Below are positions 35,534 through 43,741 of a stretch of 64,000 nucleotides of DNA, piece after piece. The position numbers and the translations under genes are program-made. Location: contig JAFKFM010000010.1 in assembly GCA_017308135.1 (NCBI GenBank), positions 172,296 to 236,295 on the forward strand, given 5' to 3'. The stretch's first letter is position 1, and each line of letters begins with the position of its first letter. The notes below the pieces were generated by a model, which was not told the DNA's origin, did not search any database, and worked only from the letters and a program-made list of their open reading frames with translations. Origin of the DNA: Alphaproteobacteria bacterium. GTDB taxonomy: Bacteria; Pseudomonadota; Alphaproteobacteria; CACIAM-22H2.

Positions 35534-35995
35534 TCAGAATCCGAAGATCGAGCCGAGAGGAAGTGGGACTTCGAAGATCCAAGTGAACAACGCGTACCAA
35601 ACCACTGCGTTGGCGGCGCCGGTCGTTAACGACTGGCCGAGCGTCGCGCGGAACAGGCGCGCGATCCCGGCGCACATCAGGAACGTCGCGAGCGGGAAGC
35701 CGAGGCTCGGATAGAGGGCGGCGCCAAAGAAGCAGAGCGCGAGCAGGGTTAGAATTCGCACGAGCAGCGCGCCGACGGGACGCTCGTCGCTGAGGCCCGG
35801 TCGCGCGATGTAGCGCAGCGACAAAAGGGCGAGACAGCCGGCGAGGAACAGCGGAAAGGCGCGCGGTCCCCACGGATCGGACGAGAAGCTGTATTCGATT
35901 TGTGCCGCGGCGGCGCCGTACGCGATGGCGAACGCCAGAAGGATCATGCCGGGGACCTGCATATGCATCGATACGGGGTTGTTTTCGTTCCGCAC
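35534..35995 (-). CDS. tctB: tripartite tricarboxylate transporter small permease TctB
   Basis: The product has 153 residues from a GTG at 35995. It has four hydrophobic segments and the small-subunit features SSDPWGPRAFPLFLAGCLALLSL near residue 40 and a PLATFLMCAG segment. It assembles with TctA. A stem-loop (36021-36046) separates it from the upstream tctC, allowing the binding protein to be made in excess. Confidence 0.9.
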   Translation of the reverse strand: MRNENNPVSMHMQVPGMILLAFAIAYGAAAAQIEYSFSSDPWGPRAFPLFLAGCLALLSLRYIARPGLSDERPVGALLVRILTLLALCFFGAALYPSLGFPLATFLMCAGIARLFRATLGQSLTTGAANAVVWYALFTWIFEVPLPLGSIFGF

Positions 35996-36020
35996 GTTGA
36001 GTCTCCAGCAATTGAGAGAA

Positions 36021-36046
36021 GGCGGGACCGCTTTGGCGGCCCCGCC
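36021..36046 (-). terminator. hairpin between tctC and tctB (attenuator/terminator-like)
   Basis: GGCGGGACCGC (36021-36031) and GCGGCCCCGCC (36036-36046) form an 11-bp stem with one mismatch and a four-base loop. On the minus strand it is followed by TTCTCTC. It starts 15 bp after the tctC stop and lies in the only sizeable gap of the minus-strand tctC-tctB-tctA operon. Confidence 0.7.
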
Positions 36047-36061
36047 TCCGGGATCCGGCGC

Positions 36062-37027
36062 TTAGAGGCCGGCTTCTTTCGCGAGAAGTTTGAAGCGCGC
36101 GACGTCCTCTTTGACGCGCTTATCGAAGTCGTTGCCGATCACGGTGAACGGGAACAGGCCGCGCGCGGTTCGCTCCGCCTCGAACTCCGGCGTCTTGCTG
36201 AGCTTGGTCAGCGTATCGGACCACCAGGCGAAATCGGCGTCGCTGACTTTGGCGCCGACATAGTAACCGCGCCAAACGGTCCAAACCGCATCCACGCCCT
36301 GCTCGCGGGCGGTCGGCACGTTTGCGAGATCGCCGGGCAGGCGCTGCTCCGACATCACCGCGAGGATGCGGATCTTTCCGGCTTTGTGATGCTGGCCCAT
36401 CTCGCCGGCGTCGCCCGACGCGATTTTGATATGGCCGCCCTGGAGTGCCGTCATCACCGCGCCGCCGCCTTCGAGGGCCGCGTATCGCATCGCGCGCGGC
36501 GCCACATCCACCGCTTTGGCGAGAACGGCGATTTTCATCCAATCCTGGCTGCCGACGGCGCCGCCGCCGCCAACCGGCAGGGCCCCGGGGTTCTGCTTGA
36601 ACGCCTGCAGCAACTCGCCGAGGGATTTGTACGGGCTATCCGCCGCGACGGCGATGACGCCGAAATCCGCGCCGAGACCGCCGACCCAACGCACCGCCTT
36701 TTCGTCGTGGCGCCCGAATTTTCCCTGGGCCAGCAACAGCGCCGAGCCGGTCGAGGCGGCGACGATCAAGCCGGCATCGCCGGGGCGGGTGCCGACGACA
36801 TGGTTATAGGCGACGGCGCCGACACCGCCTTCCATATAGCTCACGGTCATCGGGCGCTGAATCAGCTTCGCCGCAAGCAGGGAATTTGCGGCCAGGCGGC
36901 ACGTCAGATCGAAACCGCCGCCGGGCTGCGCGCCGGCAAGGCATTCGGTCCGCTCCGGCGCCGCGAAGGCCGGTGGCGTAATGGCGAGAATGACGGTGGC
37001 GGCCGTAGCCGCGAGAATGCGACGCAT
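36062..37027 (-). CDS. tctC: TctC-like tripartite tricarboxylate transporter binding protein (paralogue 2)
   Basis: The product has 321 residues from ATG 37027. The signal (RRILAATAATVILAITPPAFA) precedes the TctC fold: AGAQPGGGFDLTCRLA, VSYMEGGVGAVAYN, GGGAVGSQDWMKIA and ANVPTAREQGVDAVW. It matches the paralogue at 33061 motif for motif. As the promoter-proximal gene of tctCBA it is the main binding protein for this importer. The ATG at 37027 is chosen over an upstream ATG (37102) because it begins the signal peptide directly and follows an AGAGGAACTCC stretch. Confidence 0.9.
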   Translation of the reverse strand: MRRILAATAATVILAITPPAFAAPERTECLAGAQPGGGFDLTCRLAANSLLAAKLIQRPMTVSYMEGGVGAVAYNHVVGTRPGDAGLIVAASTGSALLLAQGKFGRHDEKAVRWVGGLGADFGVIAVAADSPYKSLGELLQAFKQNPGALPVGGGGAVGSQDWMKIAVLAKAVDVAPRAMRYAALEGGGAVMTALQGGHIKIASGDAGEMGQHHKAGKIRILAVMSEQRLPGDLANVPTAREQGVDAVWTVWRGYYVGAKVSDADFAWWSDTLTKLSKTPEFEAERTARGLFPFTVIGNDFDKRVKEDVARFKLLAKEAGL

Positions 37028-37409
37028 GGGAGTTCCTCTCGATTGTCGTTCCCGGCAGATATTGTCTCTGCCTTGCGCCAGTCTATGCGGGGCGCCTTTC
37101 AATTAGCTTTCAGCGCCCAAGATATCGACGCGCCGATCCGACGGCGCTTCATGTTGTATCGATCGGGCGATACCAAGTTCGCCGCGACACCCGGGACCGA
37201 GCCTTAGAAGATTGGAGAAAACGACATCAATGCTGGTGCGGGAACCGAATCAAAATAGGGATTGCGGTCTAAACTCGTAGAATGCGGACGCGCGGGAACC
37301 ACCCAAACGTCGAGCGCTAGATCTAGAAAATCAGGTGTGCCCTTCCACTCCACCGGCCGAACGGCGCCGTTTCCCCTTTCTCGACATTGCCGATTGGGGT
37401 ATCGGCGGA
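37028..37409. other. intergenic region without recognisable gene
   Basis: About 380 bp between tctC (starting leftward) and the small gene at 37410-37727 contain the tctCBA promoter, presumably in 37028-37110. I see no convincing coding region, RNA gene or repeat. The GC content drops compared with the neighbouring genes. Confidence 0.4.
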
Positions 37410-37727
37410 TTACTTGATCGACGACACGGCCGCCGGTAGCGCTGCATTCGGTACGCCGCGTGATGCGACATGCGCGACGACGCTGCCGTCCTCGAGTGCC
37501 TTTTCGTCGAAGAAAAGATCGAATTGCGAGCCGTCTTCGATCTGGACGCGCAGGCTTTTGTGATTGAAGGCGGCGCGCAAAGTATCTGCCGAGGCTGTGA
37601 CTTCGCCGCTGAAAGTCCATTCAGTGTCAATTCGGGAGAATATATCGAGATCGTAGCCGATCGGTTCATCGGCAGCATTCCCGCGTTTGAGAATGCCCTT
37701 GCCGATGATCTTTCCCAAATAACGCAT
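37410..37727 (-). CDS. conserved hypothetical protein
   Basis: The product has 105 residues, with no signal peptide or membrane segment. The sequence alternates short strands (YDLDIFSRIDTEWTFSGEVTA, LRVQIEDGSQFDLFF), suggesting a small beta-rich fold. It resembles uncharacterised small proteins I associate with Alphaproteobacteria. The frame is clean and the gene stands alone between two noncoding stretches. Function unknown. Confidence 0.6.
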   Translation of the reverse strand: MRYLGKIIGKGILKRGNAADEPIGYDLDIFSRIDTEWTFSGEVTASADTLRAAFNHKSLRVQIEDGSQFDLFFDEKALEDGSVVAHVASRGVPNAALPAAVSSIK

Positions 37728-38361
37728 GTCTTAATCCTTCCCAGCGTGTTGTTGCTGTCCGGTCGGCGAGACCGCGCGCGAAGTCCCGTGCAGGTTCGAT
37801 ATCGGACGCCGATAGGGCGGGTATGTCGCCGTTCGCTTGTTTCAATAAGGACGGCTGGCATCGACGAACGCTTGCGCGGCTCCCACGTGAACGGGAGGCG
37901 ATGGCGTACGAACGCCGATCATACTCTTGTGCTGGAACTGGCGCATCATTCGCCGCTTCGATTGGGTCGTTCCGTTCGACGCGATTGATCGGTCGTTATT
38001 CATGGCACGCGACGCCGGTGCCGGGCGGCATCCGGTAGCGTAGCATTCGGCGCTATCAAGTTGGCCGCACCTCCTGTATGCTGCCTTCCTGTTCCGAGCC
38101 GAAGGATCCTTGGGTCGATCTTCGAAGCTCCTAACGGCCAGTTTCCGGCCGACAGCGACATTCACGGGCGTTTCTCATGGCGAGGGCTTTCGGCCAACGC
38201 CATACGCCTACGCCATGCTGGCTTAATCTATCCCTCATTGCATCGCGACGGCCTCCCGCCGGCCGTACCTACTTCGCTTTGTATAGGTTGACGAATCTGC
38301 GAGGTGGGGCAGTCGATTCAGAATTGCGCGCGAAACATATCGCGGGCTGAAGGATCAAAAA
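37728..38361. other. 634-bp region without supported gene
   Basis: Several short open frames exist on both strands, but their products are low-complexity, Arg/Ser-rich and lack ribosome-binding sites. I find no tRNA, hairpin terminator or repeat here. It may hold decayed coding sequence. Confidence 0.4.
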
Positions 38362-38718
38362 ATGTTCAAATTCAAAATTCCCGAGCAGACGACGCCGTTC
38401 GTCTGGGGCGCCGTCGCCGGCGCGATCGCCCTCGCGATTGTCGGCTTCGGGTACGGCGGTTGGGTTACCGGAGGTTCGTCGCAGCAATTGGCCAGCAACG
38501 CGTCCAACCAAGCCGTGATCGCGGCGTTGGCGCCGATCTGCGTGAGTGGCTTCAAGGCCCAAGACGATGCCGCCCGCAAAGTCACCGAGTTGCTCGCGAT
38601 CAGCACCTGGTCGCGCGGCGACGCGGTGGAGAAGAGCGGCTTCGCCGCGATTCCGGGGAATGAAGCGCGCAAGGGCGATATCGCGCGCGCCTGCGCCGAC
38701 ATTCTCGGCCGTACATGA
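38362..38718 (+). CDS. conserved hypothetical membrane-anchored protein
   Basis: The product has 118 residues. A single N-terminal membrane anchor (FVWGAVAGAIALAIVGFGYGG, within residues 13-33) is followed by a soluble part: APICVSGFKAQDDAARKVTELLAISTW and a C-terminal GDIARACADIL. The same layout is common in hypothetical proteins of Alphaproteobacteria. The orientation (short cytoplasmic N-terminus, exported C-terminal domain with conserved Cys residues) suggests a periplasmic-facing anchor. Function unknown. Confidence 0.75.
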   Translation: MFKFKIPEQTTPFVWGAVAGAIALAIVGFGYGGWVTGGSSQQLASNASNQAVIAALAPICVSGFKAQDDAARKVTELLAISTWSRGDAVEKSGFAAIPGNEARKGDIARACADILGRT

Positions 38719-38836
38719 AGCGGGCATGGCGTAGATTTCGATCGTTCCCGCGAAGGACGGCACGGAACGTTTGCGTGGCGCGTTCCGTGCGGCGGGCAAG
38801 TGCGTGCCGCGCGGTGTGGCTGACCGGCATGTCCGC

Positions 38837-39658
38837 ATGCTGATCCGTTGCGGCTATGAAATGACCTTGCGATGCCAAACGCCAACCCCGTTGGTCTGTC
38901 TTCTCTCGGTCCACGCCGATCGCGCCGCCGATATTCGCCGCAACGTCACCGTGCTGACGAATCCGCACGTGAGCACCACTTCGTTTCGTGATCCGTTCGG
39001 GAATATCTGCCATCGGTTGGTGGCGCCGCCGGGCGAAATGACGATCTTCGGCGACGCCGTCGTCGAGGATGACGGCCTGCCGGACCAATACGCGCCCGAA
39101 GCGACGGAGACGCGCGTGCAGGATCTGCCGAACGAGGCGCTGATCTACCTTACCGGCAGCCGATACTGCGAAACGGATCTGCTGAGCCAGATCGCCTGGA
39201 ACCAATTCGGCGCCGTGCGGCCGGGTTGGGGACGCGTGCAGGCCATCTGCGATTTCGTCCATCGTCACATTCGTTTCGACTACATGCAGGCGAATGCGAC
39301 ACGCAGCGCGTTCGGCGCCTTTCGGGAACGCGTCGGCGTCTGCCGGGATTTCGCGCATCTTGCGATCGCGTTGTGCCGGTGCCTCAACATCCCGGCCCGT
39401 TACGTCAACGGGCATTTGGGCGATATCGGCGTACCGGTCGTGGCGCCGATGGATTTCGGCGCCTGGATCGAAGTTTATCTGGACGGCGCGTGGCACACGT
39501 TCGATCCGCGCAACAACGAGCCGCGGATCGGCAGGATCGTCGTCGCGCGCGGCCGCGACGCCGCGGACGTTCCGCTCGTCAACTCCTTCGGGCCCCATGT
39601 GATGACGTCGTTCAACGTGTGGACGGCCGAGATCGTGGAAAACATCCGGCGCGCTTGA
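38837..39658 (+). CDS. transglutaminase-like cysteine protease-fold protein
   Basis: The product has 273 residues from ATG 38837. The C-terminal transglutaminase-like domain has the Cys-His-Asp triad: C169 (GVCRDFAH), H220 (GAWHTFDPRNN) and D223. The N-terminal half resembles the bacterial transglutaminase N-terminal beta domain. Such proteins act as peptidases or amidases, often beside alpha-E or circularly permuted ATP-grasp genes; none of those is here. It is cytoplasmic by sequence. Neighbours are small stress-type hypothetical genes. Confidence 0.85.
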   Translation: MLIRCGYEMTLRCQTPTPLVCLLSVHADRAADIRRNVTVLTNPHVSTTSFRDPFGNICHRLVAPPGEMTIFGDAVVEDDGLPDQYAPEATETRVQDLPNEALIYLTGSRYCETDLLSQIAWNQFGAVRPGWGRVQAICDFVHRHIRFDYMQANATRSAFGAFRERVGVCRDFAHLAIALCRCLNIPARYVNGHLGDIGVPVVAPMDFGAWIEVYLDGAWHTFDPRNNEPRIGRIVVARGRDAADVPLVNSFGPHVMTSFNVWTAEIVENIRRA

Positions 39659-39737
39659 AGTTCGACCGCTTCGCCGGCGCGCCGTTTTCGCGGGGCGTGG
39701 CCGGGCAATTCGCATACTCCCGAAAGGACATACGAAC

Positions 39738-39881
39738 ATGGCTAAAGGTCAACGGCGCAGCAATCGCGAGGCGAAGAAGCCGAAGCAAACGAAGCCGAAG
39801 CCGATCCAGGCGGGGTCATCCACAGACCAGGTAAAGAGGGTCGTCAGCGAGAACACCCAGCGGCAGAAGGGCAAAGTCTGA
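39738..39881 (+). CDS. very short basic conserved protein (47 aa)
   Basis: The product has 47 residues and starts MAKGQRRSNREAKKPKQTKP, ending in QRQKGKV. A GAAAGGA ribosome-binding site lies 8-13 bp upstream of the ATG. Proteins with an MAKGQ-x-RSN-x-EAKKPK opening are a recurrent small family in Alphaproteobacteria. The strong positive charge hints at nucleic-acid or ribosome association, but function is unknown. It sits between the transglutaminase-like gene and another small gene. Confidence 0.75.
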   Translation: MAKGQRRSNREAKKPKQTKPKPIQAGSSTDQVKRVVSENTQRQKGKV

Positions 39882-39906
39882 CGCCGGCGATTTCGTGGAC
39901 CGCCGG

Positions 39907-40146
39907 ATGGCGGCGATGAAGTTGACGATCGAGTTCTGTCGTACGCGCGATCCCGACGGCGCGCAGGCGGTCGTCGGGCGGGAGACCATGCGCGTGGACG
40001 ATCTGCCGACGGCGGTGGCCAATGCGCGGCGTCTCGCCGCGACACTTAATATGCCCCAGCAGCCGGACTCGATTCGAATCAAGGATCCCGACGGGACGAC
40101 GTTGTTCTCGTGTCGGCTCGACGTCCCGGATGCGTCCGGAACCTAG
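39907..40146 (+). CDS. small hypothetical protein
   Basis: The product has 79 residues from ATG 39907 (alternatives are GTG 39895 and ATG 39916). It shows a strand-rich pattern: KLTIEFCRTRD at the start, GRETMRVDDLPTAVANARRLAATL in the middle and SIRIKDPDGTTLFSCRL at the end. No signal or membrane segment is visible. It lies 25 bp after the 47-residue gene and 54 bp before the DUF1488 gene on the same strand. Function unknown. Confidence 0.6.
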   Translation: MAAMKLTIEFCRTRDPDGAQAVVGRETMRVDDLPTAVANARRLAATLNMPQQPDSIRIKDPDGTTLFSCRLDVPDASGT

Positions 40147-40200
40147 AGAAGTGCCGCGCACCGCACGCGCGCCCTGCCGGATCGATCCAGCGAGGTTGTC

Positions 40201-40455
40201 ATGACGCTCTCATTCCCGAACGAAAGCCGGCATTTCGATCGACAGCAGAACGCCATTTGCTTCGTCGGTCATGACGGAATGTTCGAGGTCCGCTTCTTCG
40301 TCGATGTGGGCGCTCTGGCGAGCCCCGGCGCATCCGTCGATCAATATCTCTGCGCGTTCGAGACGGCGCGTGCCGCAATTTACCGTGCGGCGAGCAAAGC
40401 GTATGCGCGCAGCCGCGAGAGCGGCTATCGCCTGATGGCATCGGATATAAAATAA
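40201..40455 (+). CDS. DUF1488 family protein
   Basis: The product has 84 residues and matches the DUF1488 pattern: MTLSFPNESRHFD at the start, AICFVGHDGMFEVRFFVD in the middle, and a C-terminal helix AIYRAASKAYARSRESGYRL. This family is widespread in Alphaproteobacteria and uncharacterised. GAGGTTGTC upstream of the ATG is an acceptable ribosome-binding site. Confidence 0.8.
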   Translation: MTLSFPNESRHFDRQQNAICFVGHDGMFEVRFFVDVGALASPGASVDQYLCAFETARAAIYRAASKAYARSRESGYRLMASDIK

Positions 40456-40803
40456 TCGCGACTTGGAATCTTTCAGGCGATTGTCGGCGCGGGGCAGGGG
40501 GCCGGTGGCTGGGGAACTGTGATGTCGCTTCCGCCCGGCAAGCCGCTGGGCGTCTTCCTCGCCTCGATTGTGACGGCCGTGCCTGGATTTTCTGTTGTCG
40601 GCATATGAAGCGGACGCTGTATCGATCGACCGCGCGCCCGCACATACGCGCGCGCGAGGCGAGTGAGACCGCAGTCTTAAAGTCCCGGTTTCGAATTTTG
40701 GTGGATCTCTATTTTCCGCCGAAGACCTCAAAATGCTTTCTAAACTAGGACACTCGCATTGACATGAAATGTTTTTGCGCGGGCCTGAGGGACTGGGCTC
40801 GCG

Positions 40804-40842
40804 GCGATGCCCCTCGGGATTCAAATCCCGCCGCTGCGACCA
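40804..40842 (+). repeat. tRNA 3'-end-like remnant upstream of a dispersed hairpin (copy 2)
   Basis: CTCGGGATTCAAATCCCGCC resembles a T arm with one extra base, followed by GCTGCGACCA, like an acceptor strand with CCA. No matching acceptor 5' strand, D arm or anticodon arm is found upstream. The segment aligns with 4191-4228, and both are followed by TCACG... and the same hairpin. Confidence 0.45.
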
Positions 40843-40857
40843 TCACGAGAGACGAAG

Positions 40858-40890
40858 AAGCCCGCCCTTGGGAAACCAAGCGGCGGGCTT
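40858..40890. terminator. dispersed hairpin terminator, copy 3
   Basis: AAGCCCGCC (40858-40866) pairs perfectly with GGCGGGCTT (40882-40890). The inner stem is one pair longer than in other copies: CTTGG (40867-40871) with CCAAG (40876-40880) around GAAA. The extra T and the extra A occur together, a compensatory change. It lies 28 bp from the stop of the minus-strand GH127 gene. Confidence 0.85.
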
Positions 40891-40918
40891 CGGTGTCATT
40901 GCGATCGGTCGGCCGGGC

Positions 40919-42856
40919 TTAGCCTTCGCGCAGCCAGACCAGCATCTCGCCCTTGTCGCGATTGTCCCAGGCGTAATAGGGCACGGCTTTGATCGGGCTG
41001 GGTTTGCGCGCGACCGGCGCTTGACGATACAGGTCTTGGCCCCAGCCTTCGGGATCGTCGGCCAGCGCCGTACCCGACAGCGTCACCACGCCGCCGAGCA
41101 AGCCATCCTCGAACTTCGCGTCGATCGCGGCGTTCGCCGGCAGGACGTAGTTGTTCAGCGGGCGCTTGTTGTCCGCGCCTTCCAGGCAATAAAGCAGCGG
41201 CCCGCGCATCAGCGCGACGCGGCCCGCATCCTGGCGGATCGCCGGATTGGCGAAGACGCGCTCGACCGGCATGTCGAGCGAAAGCTCGATCGCGTCGCCC
41301 GGCTTCCACGTCCGATGCAGATGGGCGTAGCCGTCGCGGGTGACGGATTTGAGATCGACCGCTTCGCCGTTGACGCGCAAAGTCGCCTGGCGGCACCAGC
41401 CGGGAATGCGCAGCGCGATATTCAGCGCGCGGGACGTCCCCGGATCGACGTCGATGCGGATGGCGCCGTCCCACGGATAGCGCGTCGTCTGGCGCAGACG
41501 CAGAGGGGCGCCCGCGACATCGAGGGTCGCTTCGCCTTGGTCGTAGAGATGGATCGCGACGCCGTCGGCGGCGATGCCGTAAGCGTAGGTGCCGATCGAC
41601 GTGACGAGCCTTGCGATATTCGGCGGGCAGCACGGGCAGCGATGCCACACCCAGCGATTATGCTTGCCCCGGCTTTCGAGTGGGTTTTCGTAGAAGAACA
41701 GGCTGCCGTCCTGCGACATGCCCGACAGAATGCCGTTATAGATCGCGCGTTCCATCACGTCGGCATAGCGCGTGTCGGGGCCGAGACCGAGCATGCGGTT
41801 GGCCCAGAAGGCGAGGCCGATCGCCGCGCAAGTCTCGGCATAGGCGCTTTCGTTGGGCAGGTCGTAATCGGCGGTGAAGCCTTCGTTATGCGCCGACGGA
41901 CCGATCCCGCCGGTGACGTACATGCTTTTCGTCACCAGATCGTTCCAAAGCTTCTCCAATGTGGTTTTCAGCGATGCGTCACCGTACTCGGTCGCGAGAT
42001 CGGCCATCGCGGAATAGAGATACATCGCGCGCACCGCGTGGCCGACGACCTTGTCCTGCTCGCGCACCGGCTTGTGCGACTGGTTGTATTCGTAGGTCGA
42101 ATGGAAATACTCGGCCGGGTTTTCGCCGCGCGTCAGCGCTTCCTGGGTGAAGTAATGCGGCTCGCGCCCGCGCTCGTCGACGAAATAGCGCGAGAGTTCC
42201 ATGTAACGCGCTTCGCCCGTGGCGCGCGCGAGCTTGACGAGCGCCAGCTCGATCTCCTCATGGCCGCAATAGCCGCGGCGCTGACCTTCCTTCGGGCCGA
42301 ATTCGCGGCCGATATGGTCGGCGTAGCGCGCCATGACGTCCATGAATTTGCGCTTGCCGGTCGCATGGAAATACGCGACCGCCGCTTCGATCAGATGGCC
42401 CGCGCAATAAAGCTCGTGGCAATCGCGCAGATTGGTCCAGCGCTTGCCCGGTTGCATGCGGGTGTACCAGCTCGACAGATAGCCGTCGGGTTGTTGCAGC
42501 CGCGCGAACATATCGACGATCTCGTCGACCATCTTCTCCAGCGCCGCGTCGGGCTTGCCGGACAGCGCGTAGGCGGCGGCCTCCAGCATCTTGGCGACGT
42601 CGGAATCCCAGTACATCTGCGACGTGACCGAGCTGCGATGGAACGGCAAGCGCATCGCCGGGATCGGGCGTGCCGGATCGATCTGATCGAACATCCCGGC
42701 CTTGTCGCAACGCTCGCGCAGGATCGGGATCGTTTTCTCGCGCACCGCCTGGATGCGCGAGGCCCAGAACCCGGTCATCGCGACGGCGGGAACGGCGGGC
42801 GGGCGATATTGTGCGAACAGGGCGGAGATCGTCGATTTGCTGGCGGAGGCCGTCAT
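40919..42856 (-). CDS. glycoside hydrolase family 127 beta-L-arabinofuranosidase-like
   Basis: The product has 645 residues, the usual GH127 length. It has the zinc/nucleophile site of this family: SAYAETC (Glu and Cys ligands) and HRCPCCPPNIARL (Cys nucleophile pair), plus HNEGFTADYDLPNE, which carries the likely acid/base Glu. An (alpha/alpha)6 barrel is followed by beta domains. No signal peptide is visible, so it should act in the cytoplasm on imported oligosaccharides, releasing beta-L-arabinofuranose from arabinofuranosyl disaccharides or hydroxyproline-linked sugars. It is the last gene of a minus-strand operon with an ABC sugar importer. Confidence 0.9.
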   Translation of the reverse strand: MTASASKSTISALFAQYRPPAVPAVAMTGFWASRIQAVREKTIPILRERCDKAGMFDQIDPARPIPAMRLPFHRSSVTSQMYWDSDVAKMLEAAAYALSGKPDAALEKMVDEIVDMFARLQQPDGYLSSWYTRMQPGKRWTNLRDCHELYCAGHLIEAAVAYFHATGKRKFMDVMARYADHIGREFGPKEGQRRGYCGHEEIELALVKLARATGEARYMELSRYFVDERGREPHYFTQEALTRGENPAEYFHSTYEYNQSHKPVREQDKVVGHAVRAMYLYSAMADLATEYGDASLKTTLEKLWNDLVTKSMYVTGGIGPSAHNEGFTADYDLPNESAYAETCAAIGLAFWANRMLGLGPDTRYADVMERAIYNGILSGMSQDGSLFFYENPLESRGKHNRWVWHRCPCCPPNIARLVTSIGTYAYGIAADGVAIHLYDQGEATLDVAGAPLRLRQTTRYPWDGAIRIDVDPGTSRALNIALRIPGWCRQATLRVNGEAVDLKSVTRDGYAHLHRTWKPGDAIELSLDMPVERVFANPAIRQDAGRVALMRGPLLYCLEGADNKRPLNNYVLPANAAIDAKFEDGLLGGVVTLSGTALADDPEGWGQDLYRQAPVARKPSPIKAVPYYAWDNRDKGEMLVWLREG

Positions 42857-42892
42857 GGATGTTGTCCTTGTTTGTCGTGCGTCGGGTCTGCG

Positions 42893-43741
42893 TTACTTCA
42901 CCGCGCCGGCCGTCAGGCCGCGCATGTAGTAGCGCTGCAAAAGCAGGAAAAGCAGCAGGCAGGGCATCATCATCAGAGTCACGCCGGCCTGGACCGCACC
43001 CCAGTCGACGGTGCCGAACTGGCCGCTGCGCACGGCGGTGACGAGGATCGGCAGCGTGAACAGCTTGTTGTCGGTCAGCAGGATCAACGCCGCCAGGAAT
43101 TCGTTCCAGCTGGCGAGGAACGCGAAGATCGAAACGGTGATGATGCCCGGCGCCACCAGCGGCAGCATGATGCGCGTGAGGATGCGCACGCCGCCGCAGC
43201 CGTCGATGCGGGCGGCTTCGTCGATCTCGCGCGGCACCGCTTCGAAGGCGTTGCGCATCATGAAGACCGAGAAGGGCAGCTGCAGCGTGGCGTAGACGAG
43301 GACGAGGCCGACCAGCGAGTTCGACAAGCCGATCCAGGACAGGATCAGGAACAGCGGCGTCAGCAGCGATTGATACGGGATCATCATGGTCGAGATGATC
43401 AGCACGAAGATCACGTTCTTCAGCGGGAAGTGGAAACGCGAGAAGCCGTAGCCCGCGAGCAGGCTGACGATTCCCGAAAGCCCCACGGTGCCCAAAGCCA
43501 CGAACAGGCTGTTGGCCGTGTGCGTCACCAAGCCCGAGCCGAAACCGTCGAGCGATTGATAGGTTTCGTAAGTGATGCGCGAAGGCCAGGGCGGCAGCGG
43601 CGGCAACGCCGCCTCGGCGGCGGGCTTGAGCGACGACAAGGCGGTCCACGCCAGCGGGGCGAGGAACAAAGCCGCGATCACGAAGCCCAGGCATTGCTGG
43701 GCGAAATCGAGCGCGAACGGACTTCTGCGGCTTGCGGCCAT
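42893..43741 (-). CDS. carbohydrate ABC transporter permease, MalG type
   Basis: The product has 282 residues with six membrane segments. The EAA loop is REIDEAARIDGCGGVRILTRIMLPLVAPGI, and the end RYYMRGLTAGAVK is typical of MalG-like permeases. Its ATG (43739-43741) overlaps the stop of the upstream permease gene (43741-43743). It works with the permease at 43741-44694; no ATPase gene is in this operon, so a shared MalK/UgpC-type ATPase, such as the one at 4338, would be needed. Confidence 0.93.
   Translation of the reverse strand: MAASRRSPFALDFAQQCLGFVIAALFLAPLAWTALSSLKPAAEAALPPLPPWPSRITYETYQSLDGFGSGLVTHTANSLFVALGTVGLSGIVSLLAGYGFSRFHFPLKNVIFVLIISTMMIPYQSLLTPLFLILSWIGLSNSLVGLVLVYATLQLPFSVFMMRNAFEAVPREIDEAARIDGCGGVRILTRIMLPLVAPGIITVSIFAFLASWNEFLAALILLTDNKLFTLPILVTAVRSGQFGTVDWGAVQAGVTLMMMPCLLLFLLLQRYYMRGLTAGAVK

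Larger units (their letters stand above)
40456..40918. other. intergenic region between convergent genes
   Basis: This stretch of about 460 bp contains a tRNA 3'-end-like remnant (40804-40842) and the dispersed hairpin (40858-40890). No gene is supported. The part from 40670 to 40780 is AT-richer than its surroundings. Confidence 0.5.

Noticed and set aside
37823..38291. Open frames of 71 and 76 codons in the region after the small gene at 37410
   Set aside because: No ribosome-binding sites, low-complexity products, and no similarity to known small proteins.
40750..40842. A complete tRNA gene ending in CGACCA
   Set aside because: The T loop has an extra base and no acceptor 5' strand, D arm or anticodon arm can be folded upstream. 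Only a 3'-end-like remnant is supported.
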